Shown: positions 24,212 through 33,096, numbered from the stretch's first letter. The stretch: 64,000 nucleotides of DNA from Gemmatimonadota bacterium (GCA_003134685.1 PLCA01000008.1:135185-199184), one strand, 5' to 3'. The notes: generated by a model from the letters alone, not told the origin. Translations and numbers: made by a program.

Positions 24212-26482
24212 TTACCCGGCATCCCCACCGACATTCTGACCGGATCTCTGCTCCCCGTCGGTCGGGCGCGGTAGAAACCCCGCCGGGAGCCACCAATTGG
24301 CGCGTCCAAGCAACCCCATCAGGATCGGAACAAGGACGACCCGAATAATCGTCGCGTCGAGCGCGACAGCAAAGGCGAGTCCGAGTCCGAACTCACGTGT
24401 GGCTGTGAGTCGGGTGAATCCGAACGAGCCAAACAGAACCACCATGATGAGAGCCGCGCTCGTGATCAGTCCGCCTGTCTGGGAGAGACCGGTGACAACC
24501 GATTTGCTGTTGTCGCCCGTTCGTTGATACTCCTCCCTTATGCGACTCAGAAGAAACACCTCGTAGTCCATCGACAATCCGAAGAGGATGGTGAACAACA
24601 TCAGGACTATGAAGGAGTTGAGTCCGCCAGGCGGGACGAGACCGATCAACCCCGCACCTACGCCTTCCTGAAACACGTACACCAGGAAACCATAGGCCGC
24701 GAGCACGGAGATCAGATTCATCGTAATGGCTTTAAGCGGAACTACGATTGAGCGGAAGGCGAACATCAGAGCGATGAAGGTGACTACGAGCACGATTGGG
24801 ATCACGCGCTTGAGGCTTCCAAAAAGCTCGCTATCGAAGTCCAGTATGCTGGCGCTGAAGCCCCCTACCTGTATCGCGAGACCGGCATCTCGTGCCTCCT
24901 TCCACGACTCGGCGCGGAGCTCGCGCACCAGCGTCATGACCTCCTCGGATTCCGGCGCTGACCGCGGAACGACAAAGATGAGCGCCGAACGCCCATCCTC
25001 ACTGACAACCTGTGCTGACGCTGCCTGCATCGCAGCGGGGAGATCTGAGCGGGTGCGGACAAGCGTGCGAGCTGGTCCGAGAACCGCGAGCAAATGTGGA
25101 AACCCACCAACAAAGTGCGCGCGCGGATCGGAGGCGAGACGTGAGTAGATCGTGGCGACCGCATTCTCCCGTTCTTCGGTCCAGACACTTCCAGTGTCGC
25201 GACTCTTCACCAGAATCGCGATCGGACCCATCCAACCTGCAGCGAAGTTGCGATCGAGAAGCTCGTAACCTTGCCGCGCTTCCATTGTGGGCGAGAGATC
25301 GTGCGCGCCCATGTTCCAGGCTTTGAGCCGCATCGTCGGTATAACGAGCACGGCGAGCAGGAGCAGGGTAGGAATGAGATATCGCCACGGTCTCGTCATG
25401 GTCTCACGCGCCCATCGAGCCCACAATCCGCCATCACCGCGCGGCCGGTGCGATAACCTGCGGGGCCAGTTCAACTTCTTGCCGATCAGCAGCAGCAATG
25501 ACGGGAGCAGAGTCAGCGTCATCAAAACCGATGTTACGACAACCGTGACACCGCCGAGTGCGAGTGTGTGAAGGAAGCGAATGTGCACGAGGAAAAGAGC
25601 CAGAAAGCCCGTGCACACCGCGAGGCCCGACACCAACACAACATGTCCCGCTTGAGTTGCGGCCGCTTCGACGGCACTCGGAAACGACGCACCGCGCGCC
25701 AGCTCCTCCCGGCAACGACTGACCAGGAAGAGCGCATAGTCGACACCGATGCCGAGTCCGACCATCGTCACGGCATTCTGCGCGAACACGCTCACGGGCA
25801 TGACACGGGAAAGTGCGTAGAGCACAGCGAGTGTGACCACGATCGTCCCCAATGCCAGGACGAGCGGCAATCCGGCAGCGATCGGCGCGCCGAACACGAG
25901 CAGCAGCACAATGAGCGTCAGCGGAATGCCGATCCGCTCCGCGCGCAGCAGGTCATCCGACGCATTCACGTCGAGATCGTGAAAGAGGGAGATCATGCCC
26001 GTGACCTTGACCGCGAATGCCGAACCGAGTCCGGCTTCGCGCGCCGCTCCACGGATCTGCTCCACCGTCGATTCCGCATCGAAGAACGTCTCCGCTCGCG
26101 GCTTTATCAGCAGGAGCGCCGAGTGGCCGTCGCGCCCGAGCAGGGTCTTGTCGCCGGTATTCCAATAGTGACGCACGCCGCTCATCCCTGCTGAATCGAG
26201 CACTCTCTCGAGATCGGCCGCCGCAGCGGCGAAGCGTGGATCTGTCGTCGCGATTACGCGTGACGTCATTACGGCGGGGAAGACAAACGCGGAGCCCTTC
26301 CCAAATGCTTGATTGAGATCGCGCGATACGAGCTCCGAGGGACTGCCCGGCACGGCGTCGGTACTTCCGCGGAGCGCGCCGGCCAGCCGAGAAGCGAAAG
26401 GCGCGGCTGCACCGAGTATCGCGACCCACACCAGGATTATCAGCTTCGGCCGACGCAGCGCGAATTGAATGAGAGTGCGCAT
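24212..26482 (-). CDS. MMPL/RND-superfamily transporter
   Basis: A 756-residue inner-membrane exporter with two repeated halves. Each half has one N-terminal helix (PKLIILVWVAILGAAAPF), a periplasmic domain and a block of five or six helices. The helix-4 motifs with conserved Asp-Tyr are GLGIGVDYALFLVSRCREEL and FGLSMDYEVFLLSRIREEY, as in MmpL and HpnN lipid exporters. It starts 13 bp after the PaaK-like ligase in the same direction. That pairing of an adenylating enzyme with an MMPL pump is common in lipid or lipopeptide pathways. The substrate is unknown. Confidence 0.9.
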   Translation of the reverse strand: MRTLIQFALRRPKLIILVWVAILGAAAPFASRLAGALRGSTDAVPGSPSELVSRDLNQAFGKGSAFVFPAVMTSRVIATTDPRFAAAAADLERVLDSAGMSGVRHYWNTGDKTLLGRDGHSALLLIKPRAETFFDAESTVEQIRGAAREAGLGSAFAVKVTGMISLFHDLDVNASDDLLRAERIGIPLTLIVLLLVFGAPIAAGLPLVLALGTIVVTLAVLYALSRVMPVSVFAQNAVTMVGLGIGVDYALFLVSRCREELARGASFPSAVEAAATQAGHVVLVSGLAVCTGFLALFLVHIRFLHTLALGGVTVVVTSVLMTLTLLPSLLLLIGKKLNWPRRLSHRPRGDGGLWARWARETMTRPWRYLIPTLLLLAVLVIPTMRLKAWNMGAHDLSPTMEARQGYELLDRNFAAGWMGPIAILVKSRDTGSVWTEERENAVATIYSRLASDPRAHFVGGFPHLLAVLGPARTLVRTRSDLPAAMQAASAQVVSEDGRSALIFVVPRSAPESEEVMTLVRELRAESWKEARDAGLAIQVGGFSASILDFDSELFGSLKRVIPIVLVVTFIALMFAFRSIVVPLKAITMNLISVLAAYGFLVYVFQEGVGAGLIGLVPPGGLNSFIVLMLFTILFGLSMDYEVFLLSRIREEYQRTGDNSKSVVTGLSQTGGLITSAALIMVVLFGSFGFTRLTATREFGLGLAFAVALDATIIRVVLVPILMGLLGRANWWLPAGFLPRPTDGEQRSGQNVGGDAG

Positions 26483-26495
26483 GATGTGCCCCTCC

Positions 26496-28013
26496 TCAGG
26501 CTGCCGGTAGGAAGCGCGCTTGTTTGATCCTTCCCGCGTCGCTCGCGAATGGACCTTCGCCGAGTCGATAAAGCTCGATCTCGGGTACGAGCGTCTCAGG
26601 ATATTCGCGCCACGCCTCGCGGAAATCGGCGTTCAACTCCACAAGACGGGACAGGATCGACGCCGAAAAGCGACGCGAGAGCTCGGCGTCGGGCTCTCTC
26701 GAGATCTCGAACAGGAACCGCGGTCGTACGTCACCGTTAGGGCTCTCCGCCAGGGAAAGGCAGAACGAATGCGTCATCTCGGCGAGCGCGGTGTCGTAAT
26801 ACAGACACTGCTCGATGTCCTCCGGATAGATGTTGGCGCCCATCACGCTGATCGTGTGGTCACGGCGGCCGAAGATCCACAGAAAGGGAAGGCGAACGTT
26901 TCCGTCGCCGCTGTCGCGCCTCAGCTGCTCGATATCCACACCGACGGCGGCGAGCCGTTCGGCCATCTCGTCGCTGGTGAGAACTCCGCCGAGATCGTGC
27001 ACGTTGTATCGAATGCGCGGCGACAGGAGCGAGCTGCGTGAGATTGTGAAGACTACTTCGTCGTTCTCGTTCACCTCGATGTGGTGCATGACGGGGTTGT
27101 ACTGAAAGACCATCGGGAGGCGGGAGTCCGAGCCGAATAGCGCGAGCTTCACGTCCGCGCGCTCACGTGCGAGCCGCCGGATGGCGATTGATACCGGCGT
27201 CTCGCCCGCGATGCCGATCTCGAGATCCGTTGCCCCGTAGCCGCTGTAGACCTTCGCGAAGCGCCGCAGCAGATAATCGCGCAGCCCCTCCGACATTCCT
27301 TCGCCGCCGGCCAGCCCGTAGAGCCGGTACTTCTCGAAGGGAAATCCTTCCTCGTCGGCGACGTCGATGAGATGCTTCAGAAACGGCGGGTAGCCGGTGA
27401 TCAGGTACGTGTACTCCGGGCCGAAGAAGCGGAGAGTGTGGAGGATTTTGGCGATGTCAGGCCCGGTGTTCTTGACGATCCCGTTCTTTTGCAGCGAGAT
27501 CCCCATGTTGATACCGGTGGCCCACGCGCCCATGCTGAAGGCGTTGATCGTGATCCACCGCTCGCGCCCGTAGCAGTACGTCGCGAAGTAGCTGACGAAG
27601 GTATGGCTTTCGTGGCGCTCCTTCTCGCTACGCACCCAGTTGTATGGGGTACCGGTGGAGCCCGACGATTCGTCGATCATCGTGCGCCCGTGAAAGAACG
27701 ACCCGTCAACGCACCGGGCGCCCGTGTCGTACGCCTTGATGTACGTCTCCTTGTCCGTTTCGGGGATCAGCGGACTGCCCTGGGTGTGGATGAACTGGCG
27801 ATACGCGGGCACCCTGCGGAGGGTGCGGTAATAGGCCCTGCGCGCCTTGACCCGGGATGCCCACGTGAGATAGGCAGGCGGGAGGAGCCGGAACATCACG
27901 AGGAACGTCGCATATGTCACGCACGACGCTTTGAGTATCCAATCGCAGGGCGTCTGCAGGATAAACTCCAGGCGCTCGCGAAGTGTCGGTTGGGTTCGTT
28001 GGTCGAGGTTCAT
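26496..28013 (-). CDS. PaaK/phenylacetate-CoA ligase-like adenylating enzyme
   Basis: A 505-residue AMP-forming ligase homologue. IDESSGSTGTPYNWVRSE matches the Ser/Thr/Gly-rich phosphate-binding loop. LYGLAGGEGMSEGLRDYL and VYSGYGATDLEIG match the adenylate-binding region. LWIFGRRDHTISVMGANIYP matches the hinge/C-terminal motif of the PaaK-LuxE group. An extra hydrophobic N-terminal stretch (CVTYATFLVMFRLLPPAYL) may attach it to the membrane. It probably activates a carboxylic acid for thioester formation, perhaps for the ACP encoded 2 kb downstream. It is co-directional with the MMPL gene. Confidence 0.82.
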   Translation of the reverse strand: MNLDQRTQPTLRERLEFILQTPCDWILKASCVTYATFLVMFRLLPPAYLTWASRVKARRAYYRTLRRVPAYRQFIHTQGSPLIPETDKETYIKAYDTGARCVDGSFFHGRTMIDESSGSTGTPYNWVRSEKERHESHTFVSYFATYCYGRERWITINAFSMGAWATGINMGISLQKNGIVKNTGPDIAKILHTLRFFGPEYTYLITGYPPFLKHLIDVADEEGFPFEKYRLYGLAGGEGMSEGLRDYLLRRFAKVYSGYGATDLEIGIAGETPVSIAIRRLARERADVKLALFGSDSRLPMVFQYNPVMHHIEVNENDEVVFTISRSSLLSPRIRYNVHDLGGVLTSDEMAERLAAVGVDIEQLRRDSGDGNVRLPFLWIFGRRDHTISVMGANIYPEDIEQCLYYDTALAEMTHSFCLSLAESPNGDVRPRFLFEISREPDAELSRRFSASILSRLVELNADFREAWREYPETLVPEIELYRLGEGPFASDAGRIKQARFLPAA

Positions 28014-28190
28014 CGGGTCCTCCAGAGTGGCGATAGAGAGCTTTACTCCAGCTCCAGAATCGCCTAATCGCAGGGGGGACTCTATGCGTCAAATGACGTA
28101 GAAGGGCCATTAGACGTCGAAAGGCCGTTAATTGTGCTTGGCTGGGATGCCGATGCGAGGAACTACGGCGCCGGCCTCTGGACGCGTTGC

Positions 28191-28280
28191 CGTCGATTCC
28201 GCTGTCGATTGACTCCGGCCTTGTCAGACATCCCGAAAGTCGAACTACGGCAGATCACGCTGTCCGTCAACGACTCCCGG
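28191..28280. repeat. Eroded right-end arm (similar to 23819-23908)
   Basis: CGTCGATT (28191) and TGTCGATT (28203), 12 bp apart, are followed by GACTCCGG...ACGGCAGATCACGC...CGTCAACGAC. No tRNA fragment follows. The rest of 28014-28316 holds the upstream region of the ligase and nothing else recognisable. Confidence 0.7.
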
Positions 28281-28316
28281 CGGGATAATTCTCCCTTGCG
28301 ATCTCTTTGATCGTCG

Positions 28317-29033
28317 TCATTCAGGTTTCTCCGAAAGAGTCTCAGGTGTAGTGTGGCTGCCGACCGGTCGCTGGCCGCTCGTGCCGCTGAACAGACTCGA
28401 AAACTGACCGGTCCACCCACTCGATTCATTGGACTTGAGGCCCACCTCGCCCTCGGTCGCTGACGGCAAACCAATGGGGCGACATGTATCGACGATGATC
28501 GTCAGCTCCTGGGTGAGCAGCTTCATACTGCTCTCATAGCCTCTTTCTTCCTGTGGCGATAATACGTAGACGGTCAACTCTGATGTCGCCTTGATGCGAT
28601 CGATCAATCCCAGTAGCCAATGGAGACCGGTCAGGGCAAGGGTGGTCTGCCGGTAAACTTCTCCCCCCACGAGCTGCGTCAGGCGTTGCAGCTCCGCCAC
28701 GTCGGCTTCCCCGAACAGATTGAAGTGGCGCAACTGGTTCACCGCGGGCGTATCCTTTGGAAGAGCGTTCACAACACCCTTCAGTCTGCGCGCGTGGTGG
28801 TATAGTGACTCGGCAGCTGCTTGCTTCGCTTCCCGCTGAAGTGCGGAGTTGAACTCTGCTTGCGCCTTCGTCGCGGCGGCGATGGTGTTGGTGAGCGCAA
28901 CATATTTTCCTGTGAGCCGCGCCAGAACGATCGTGACCACCAGGGATCCTATGCTGACAAAAACAACTACGACGCTGCCGAACGCCTGCACTGCGTTGGT
29001 GTTGTTATTCAGCCACGTGACGAGAGGTTGCAT
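28317..29033 (-). CDS. Hypothetical single-pass membrane protein
   Basis: 238 residues with one clear membrane helix at about 18-42 (FGSVVVVFVSIGSLVVTIVL). A long helical, probably coiled-coil region follows (AATKAQAEFNSALQREAKQA). The C-terminus is polar and disordered (SSLFSGTSGQRPVG). I recognise no family. It is preceded on the same strand by a DUF4337-like remnant and a truncated toxin gene, so this is a turnover-prone spot. Confidence 0.6.
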   Translation of the reverse strand: MQPLVTWLNNNTNAVQAFGSVVVVFVSIGSLVVTIVLARLTGKYVALTNTIAAATKAQAEFNSALQREAKQAAAESLYHHARRLKGVVNALPKDTPAVNQLRHFNLFGEADVAELQRLTQLVGGEVYRQTTLALTGLHWLLGLIDRIKATSELTVYVLSPQEERGYESSMKLLTQELTIIVDTCRPIGLPSATEGEVGLKSNESSGWTGQFSSLFSGTSGQRPVGSHTTPETLSEKPE

Positions 29034-29035
29034 TG

Positions 29036-29197
29036 CTAGCCGCCAAAGAAGGGTATCGCCAACAGGATTGCTGCAACGATACCGAGCCCAACCGATCCGT
29101 ACCAGACCAATCGGTACCGCGTAAGAGCAGCGACAGCCCCGAGTGCGATAGCGATCTGAAGGAGTGCCACCGCCGCGGCGTAGGTCTCTCGATCTCT
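29036..29197 (-). pseudogene. DUF4337-like C-terminal remnant
   Basis: 53 codons with no start, open after a TGA, encoding ETYAAAVALLQIAIALGAVA and WYGSVGLGIVAAILLAIPFF. Two hydrophobic helices separated by LTRYRLVWYG resemble the C-terminus of DUF4337 membrane proteins. The N-terminal two thirds are missing. It is joined in the same frame, after the stop, to the toxin fragment upstream, which marks a deletion or recombination junction near 29200. Confidence 0.55.
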
Positions 29198-29599
29198 TCA
29201 GGCATAAGATTTCTTCAGGAATATTTTGTACAACGGGCGGGATTCTCCCTTCTGAATGAACATGTCCAAATCTTCGGCGTCCGCGTACCGCGACAGTCCC
29301 TTCTCGGGCTTGCGAGTGATCGCCCGCAGGGAGAGACTCCAGCCGAATCCGACGGGACCGTTGGGTGAGCCGGAATCATACGACAGCGCCAGCTTAGGGT
29401 AGAAATCGGAGCGGCTGGGTGTGGTAAAGACCGGAACGCTTAGAGATGCGGTGCCCGTGACAGGGTTCGCGCTGAACTTCTCTCCGATTCCACAGATGGC
29501 GCCGCCACCCTTCGGAAGGAAAATGGTCGGCACCGCACTGCTAGCGTCGTAGTGAGTCGATGCGCTCTCTCCGAGATCCTTCGTTTGCTCATTGGGCAT
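29198..29599 (-). pseudogene. Truncated SpvB/TcdB-type toxin gene, 5' fragment
   Basis: The 133-codon frame begins like the SpvB domain of Tc insecticidal toxin B subunits: TIFLPKGGGAICGIGEKFSA, PVTGTASLSVPVFTTPSRSD, LALSYDSGSPNGPVGFGWSL. After about residue 115 (YADAEDLDMFIQKG) the sequence leaves the family and stops. Full-length proteins run to 1,000-2,500 residues. A short expressed relic is possible, but a degraded gene is more likely. Confidence 0.75.
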
Positions 29600-29932
29600 A
29601 TCTTACCTCGGCCTACATGCCCCCGAGCTGAACCGAAGGTTCACCGTAGGGCGGGCGGTTCCCGACAACCATGCTAAGATTTTGCTAAGATTTGCGCCGC
29701 CAACATAAGACCTCTGACGTCGTACGATCGGACGCGCCGTAGCGCGCATAGTTTCGTCTCCTCGGAGATTTCGCAGCTCTGGAACTACTCGACCCCGCAA
29801 CGATAGCTTGTGGTCACGGCGCAGCTGGACCCAACGAGTCTATCAGTCGGATTGGAGTCTCCCATCCACTAGATTTCCCAGAATGATTTCTGTCCGGGGA
29901 ACAGACACCGGACGCACATTTGATCGAGGCCT
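29600..29932. other. Intergenic stretch ahead of the ACP operon
   Basis: No gene is supported. It should contain the divergent promoters of the toxin relic and the ACP-ketosynthase-synthase operon, but I see no clear -35/-10 pair. A ribosome binding site (GAGG) lies just before the ACP start. Confidence 0.4.
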
Positions 29933-30187
29933 ATGGAAACGCTACTCGCGATCAGGGAAATTGCGGCAAAGGAGTTCGGCGGCGAAGCGGATTCGATCGA
30001 CGTGGATCTTCAAGTGGACCAGTTGGGCATCGACTCGCTCGGATTTATCGAGTTCCTGTTCGAGCTGGAGGACGCCTTTGGGCTGTCGATACCGGCAGAG
30101 AGTGTGAAGGGCGTCCGCACGCTCCGAGAGCTTGCCGCTGTGGTGGATTCGCTGCGCGCAGCAGCGACGCCCCCGAGCGTCGGCTAA
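29933..30187 (+). CDS. Acyl carrier protein
   Basis: 84 residues with the phosphopantetheine site Ser35 in LGIDSLGFIEFLFELED. The helix III region is GLSIPAESVKGVRTLRELAA. The ribosome binding site GAGG precedes the ATG. It is the first gene of a three-gene operon with a ketosynthase and an alpha-oxoamine synthase. It is therefore a dedicated carrier, not the housekeeping AcpP, which normally sits with fabF/fabG and rnc. Confidence 0.9.
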   Translation: METLLAIREIAAKEFGGEADSIDVDLQVDQLGIDSLGFIEFLFELEDAFGLSIPAESVKGVRTLRELAAVVDSLRAAATPPSVG

Positions 30188-30196
30188 GACCAACTC

Positions 30197-31429
30197 GTGC
30201 GTCGCGTGGTCGTCACCGGCTTGGGCGTGGTGACGCCGGTCGGTCAGACTCCGACAGAATTGTTTGACGGCGTCGTCTCGGCGCGGTCGGGCATTGGGCC
30301 CGTCCGGCCCGAGATCTACAACGGGCCGCAACGGCTCGTCGCCGGACAAATCTCGTTCGACGCGTCGGCCCATTGGGCGCCCCACCGGTTGCCGCAGCTC
30401 GATCGTGCGACCCAGTTCGCACTCGTGGCGGCGGGCCAGGCGATCTCCGATGCGTCGCTCGAGCTGGACGACGAGGAATCTCTGCGTGCCGGCGTCTATT
30501 GGGGCACGGGGCTCGGGGGCGCAACCTCGATTGAAGAGTCGTATCGGCGGCTTTTCGCTACGGAAGCGCGACGCGTGCGTCCGACTTCGGTCGTGCTGGG
30601 GATGAGCAATGCCGCCGCGGCGCACATCTCCATCACCCACCATCTGCGCGGACCACTGCTCAATATTTCGACCGCGTGCTCGTCCTCCGCGGCGAGCATC
30701 GGCGAAGCCTATCGTGCCATTCAGGCGGGTCACGTCGATGTTGTCGTGGCTGGCGGGTCCGAGGCGCTGATTACCGATGGCAATCTTTGCGCATGGGACG
30801 CCATGCAGGCACTTGCCCACGCTGATCCCGCCGACCCGTCGCGCAGTTGCAAACCATTCGATGCGGATCGTTCGGGGCTGGTCTTGGGTGAAGGTGCGGC
30901 CGCACTGATTCTGGAAAGCAGCCAAAAGGCAGAGCGACGCGGCGCGCACATCTACGCCGAGATCGCGGGATACGGTAACGCATCAGATGCGCACGGCATG
31001 TCCACGCCGAACGCGGACGGTCAAGAGCGCGCAATGCGCCTCGCGCTCGCCGATGCGAGACTGCCTGCAGACGCTATTGGCTACGTCAATGCGCACGGGA
31101 CGGCGACGCTGGTGGGCGACGTCGTCGAAACAAACGCTATCAAGCGGACGTTCGGCAACGACGCGCGGAATCTCTGTGTCTCCTCGACCAAGGCACTCCA
31201 CGGTCACCTCATGGGCGCAGCAGGCGCGGTCGAAATGCTTGTCAGCCTCATGGCGCTGCAGCGCGGGATCGTGCCACCCACCGCTCATCTCGAGCACCCG
31301 GACCCCTTGTGTGATCTCGATTACGTCCCGAATGTAGCGCGCACAATCGATCTTCGTGCCGTGATGTCCAACTCCTTCGGTTTTGGCGGCATGAATGCGG
31401 TGCTCGTTGCTCGCCACTATCGCGAATAG
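30197..31429 (+). CDS. Beta-ketoacyl-ACP synthase (KAS II/FabF-like)
   Basis: A 410-residue condensing enzyme starting with GTG 9 bp after the ACP stop. The Cys-His-His triad is present: Cys161 in ISTACSSSAAS, His300 in VNAHGTATLVGD, His337 in KALHGHLMGAAG, with Lys332. The terminal SNSFGFGGMNAVLV is standard. It catalyses decarboxylative elongation of acyl-ACP with malonyl-ACP. Placement between a dedicated ACP and an oxoamine synthase implies a specialised acyl chain rather than bulk fatty acid synthesis. Confidence 0.92.
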   Translation: MRRVVVTGLGVVTPVGQTPTELFDGVVSARSGIGPVRPEIYNGPQRLVAGQISFDASAHWAPHRLPQLDRATQFALVAAGQAISDASLELDDEESLRAGVYWGTGLGGATSIEESYRRLFATEARRVRPTSVVLGMSNAAAAHISITHHLRGPLLNISTACSSSAASIGEAYRAIQAGHVDVVVAGGSEALITDGNLCAWDAMQALAHADPADPSRSCKPFDADRSGLVLGEGAAALILESSQKAERRGAHIYAEIAGYGNASDAHGMSTPNADGQERAMRLALADARLPADAIGYVNAHGTATLVGDVVETNAIKRTFGNDARNLCVSSTKALHGHLMGAAGAVEMLVSLMALQRGIVPPTAHLEHPDPLCDLDYVPNVARTIDLRAVMSNSFGFGGMNAVLVARHYRE

Positions 31430-31433
31430 CCCA

Positions 31434-32633
31434 ATGAGAGAACTGAAGGAACTCGACGCGTGGCTCACGTCACGTGATTCGGTGCATGAGGTGCTCGCGC
31501 CGTCCACGCTGCCCGACCCGACGTTCATGATGGACGGCCGAGAGATGGTGTCGTTCAGCACGAACAACTACCTGGCGCTGGCAACTAGCCCGCGCATGAA
31601 GGCCCGGGCACATTCGGCGCTAGAGTTGTACGGCATAGGCAATTGCGAATCGCGACTCCTCGGTGGCAATCTCGAGATCTATAACCAGCTCGAGGATCGT
31701 CTTGCCGGGATCAAACGGAAAGAGTCGGCGCTTCTCTTTGCGACAGGCTATCTCGCGAACCTAGGAGTTCTGCCGGCCCTGGTGAAGTCCGGGCAACTTG
31801 CGCGCGCGTTCGGATATTCACCGAGCACGAACTGGAAGCACGCCTTCTTCACGGACGAGTTCAACCACCTGAGCATCCGCGAGGGCATCAGGGCCTCTCG
31901 CGCGCCGTCGTTCGCGTACAGGCATGTGGACATGAATGATCTCGAGCAGAAGCTTCTTGCTTCTACTGCCGCGGTCAAGATCATCGTTAGCGACGGCGTG
32001 TTCAGCCAGCACGGTGACATCGTCCCGTTGCCGGACATGATGGTGCTGGCTGAGCGCCACGATGCGGTCGTGTACATCGACGACGCACACGGCACCGGCG
32101 TCATGGGTATGACTGGAGCGGGAACCAGCGAGCACTTCGGAATCGAGAGCCCTCGCCTCATACTCATGGGCACGTTGAGCAAGGCGTACGGATGCATCGG
32201 GGGATTCGTCGCAACCGAAGCGTACGTCGCGCGAATTCTCAGAGCGGGCTGCTCCGCCTACGGCTTCACCTCCACGTTGCCGCCGGACCAGGCAGCTGCT
32301 GTGCTTGAGGCGATCGATATGGTCCAGGATGAACCGGAGCGCAGACGCCGGCTTTGGGAGAACCAGCGCCATTTCGTACTTCGCATGCAGGAGGCCGGAT
32401 TCCCCCTTCTCGCGACGCAGACGCCCATCGTCCCGCTGTTTGTGGGCGACGAGGGGGAAAGTACCCGCATCGCGGCAGCGTTGCGCGCAGTTGGGTTCCA
32501 TGTCGACGCGATCATCTTTCCAGCGATCGGACCAGGGCAGAGCCGCTTGCGGTTCATCATGAACGCCCACCACACGCACGAGCAGATCGATCGTTTGGTC
32601 GAAGAAGTGAAACGGGTGATGCCCGCATCCTGA
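31434..32633 (+). CDS. Alpha-oxoamine synthase (BioF/serine palmitoyltransferase family)
   Basis: 399 residues from the ATG at 31434, 4 bp after the ketosynthase stop. This PLP enzyme condenses an amino acid with an acyl thioester, releasing CO2. Active-site features: Asp217 and His219 in YIDDAHGTGVMG, and the PLP Lys250 in GTLSKAYGCIGGF. The N-terminal STNNYLALATSPRM is typical of the family. An insertion around residues 120-140 (LARAFGYSPSTNWKHAFFT) distinguishes it from BioF. No other biotin genes are nearby, so 8-amino-7-oxononanoate synthesis is unlikely. A sphingoid base or other long-chain amino-ketone, made from the adjacent ACP's acyl group, is more likely. Confidence 0.9.
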   Translation: MRELKELDAWLTSRDSVHEVLAPSTLPDPTFMMDGREMVSFSTNNYLALATSPRMKARAHSALELYGIGNCESRLLGGNLEIYNQLEDRLAGIKRKESALLFATGYLANLGVLPALVKSGQLARAFGYSPSTNWKHAFFTDEFNHLSIREGIRASRAPSFAYRHVDMNDLEQKLLASTAAVKIIVSDGVFSQHGDIVPLPDMMVLAERHDAVVYIDDAHGTGVMGMTGAGTSEHFGIESPRLILMGTLSKAYGCIGGFVATEAYVARILRAGCSAYGFTSTLPPDQAAAVLEAIDMVQDEPERRRRLWENQRHFVLRMQEAGFPLLATQTPIVPLFVGDEGESTRIAAALRAVGFHVDAIIFPAIGPGQSRLRFIMNAHHTHEQIDRLVEEVKRVMPAS

Positions 32634-33096
32634 GCGAGACCGGGGTGCCGCGAGTGGACTCCTTCATGATAGCCGTTGAGTCCGTTCTCATAATGTCGGG
32701 GTCGCACGCTTGCCCCCCGCCCTCGCCGCTCGCGCTTTGGACACCGATAGAGACGACAATGACGACAACTGTTGACCGACGGCACGTATCCGCTCGCTAA
32801 CGAACGCGCCAGCTGGAAGGCAGCCAGACGAGCGCGATATCCATGAAGCCAAGATCATGCACACCCTTGGACGGCGTGAGGGCGTCTAACTACCGTCCGT
32901 TACTGTCCGTTGGGTGCGCAAAAGTCCGGCAATGGGGACCGGCAGGCTGCCGGCGATAGCGAGCGGGCAGGCATCCGTTCGCCGGTAGCGTCTACTATTG
33001 GAGTCTCCTAGAGTATTCCCATAAAATCGCGCAATTCCAGTCAATGCTGCGAAGCAGTGACCCTTTCGTGGCTCTTCACGTCAGCATATTGTTAAC
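32634..33096. other. Intergenic region with an eroded cassette end
   Basis: No gene. It contains the 86-bp repeat 32874-32959. The final 50 bp (TATTGTTAAC near 33088) may be the promoter of the metal-resistance operon. Confidence 0.5.
32874..32959. repeat. Right-end repeat, copy 2 (other copy 12498-12583)
   Basis: Ungapped 86-bp match to the right arm of unit A with seven differences by hand count. It includes TACCGTCCGT/TACTGTCCGT (32891, 32901; 10-bp period) and the hairpin CCGGCA-GGC-TGCCGG. No tRNA fragment follows. Confidence 0.8.

Larger units (their letters stand above)
23986..28300. mobile_element. Unit E: probable further cassette lacking a distal tRNA fragment
   Basis: The left end has the standard layout: tRNA fragment, terminator (24002-24035), TGTCGGTT at 24061 and 24074 (13-bp period). 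A right-end-like arm occurs at 28191-28280 but no tRNA fragment follows it, so the distal boundary is eroded and approximate. Cargo: a PaaK-like ligase and an MMPL exporter, both leftward. Confidence 0.45.

Noticed and set aside
8309..32911. CRISPR array suggested by regularly recurring short repeats
   Set aside because: Repeats occur in isolated pairs 10-13 bp apart and kilobases between pairs; there are no spacer-repeat series and no cas genes.
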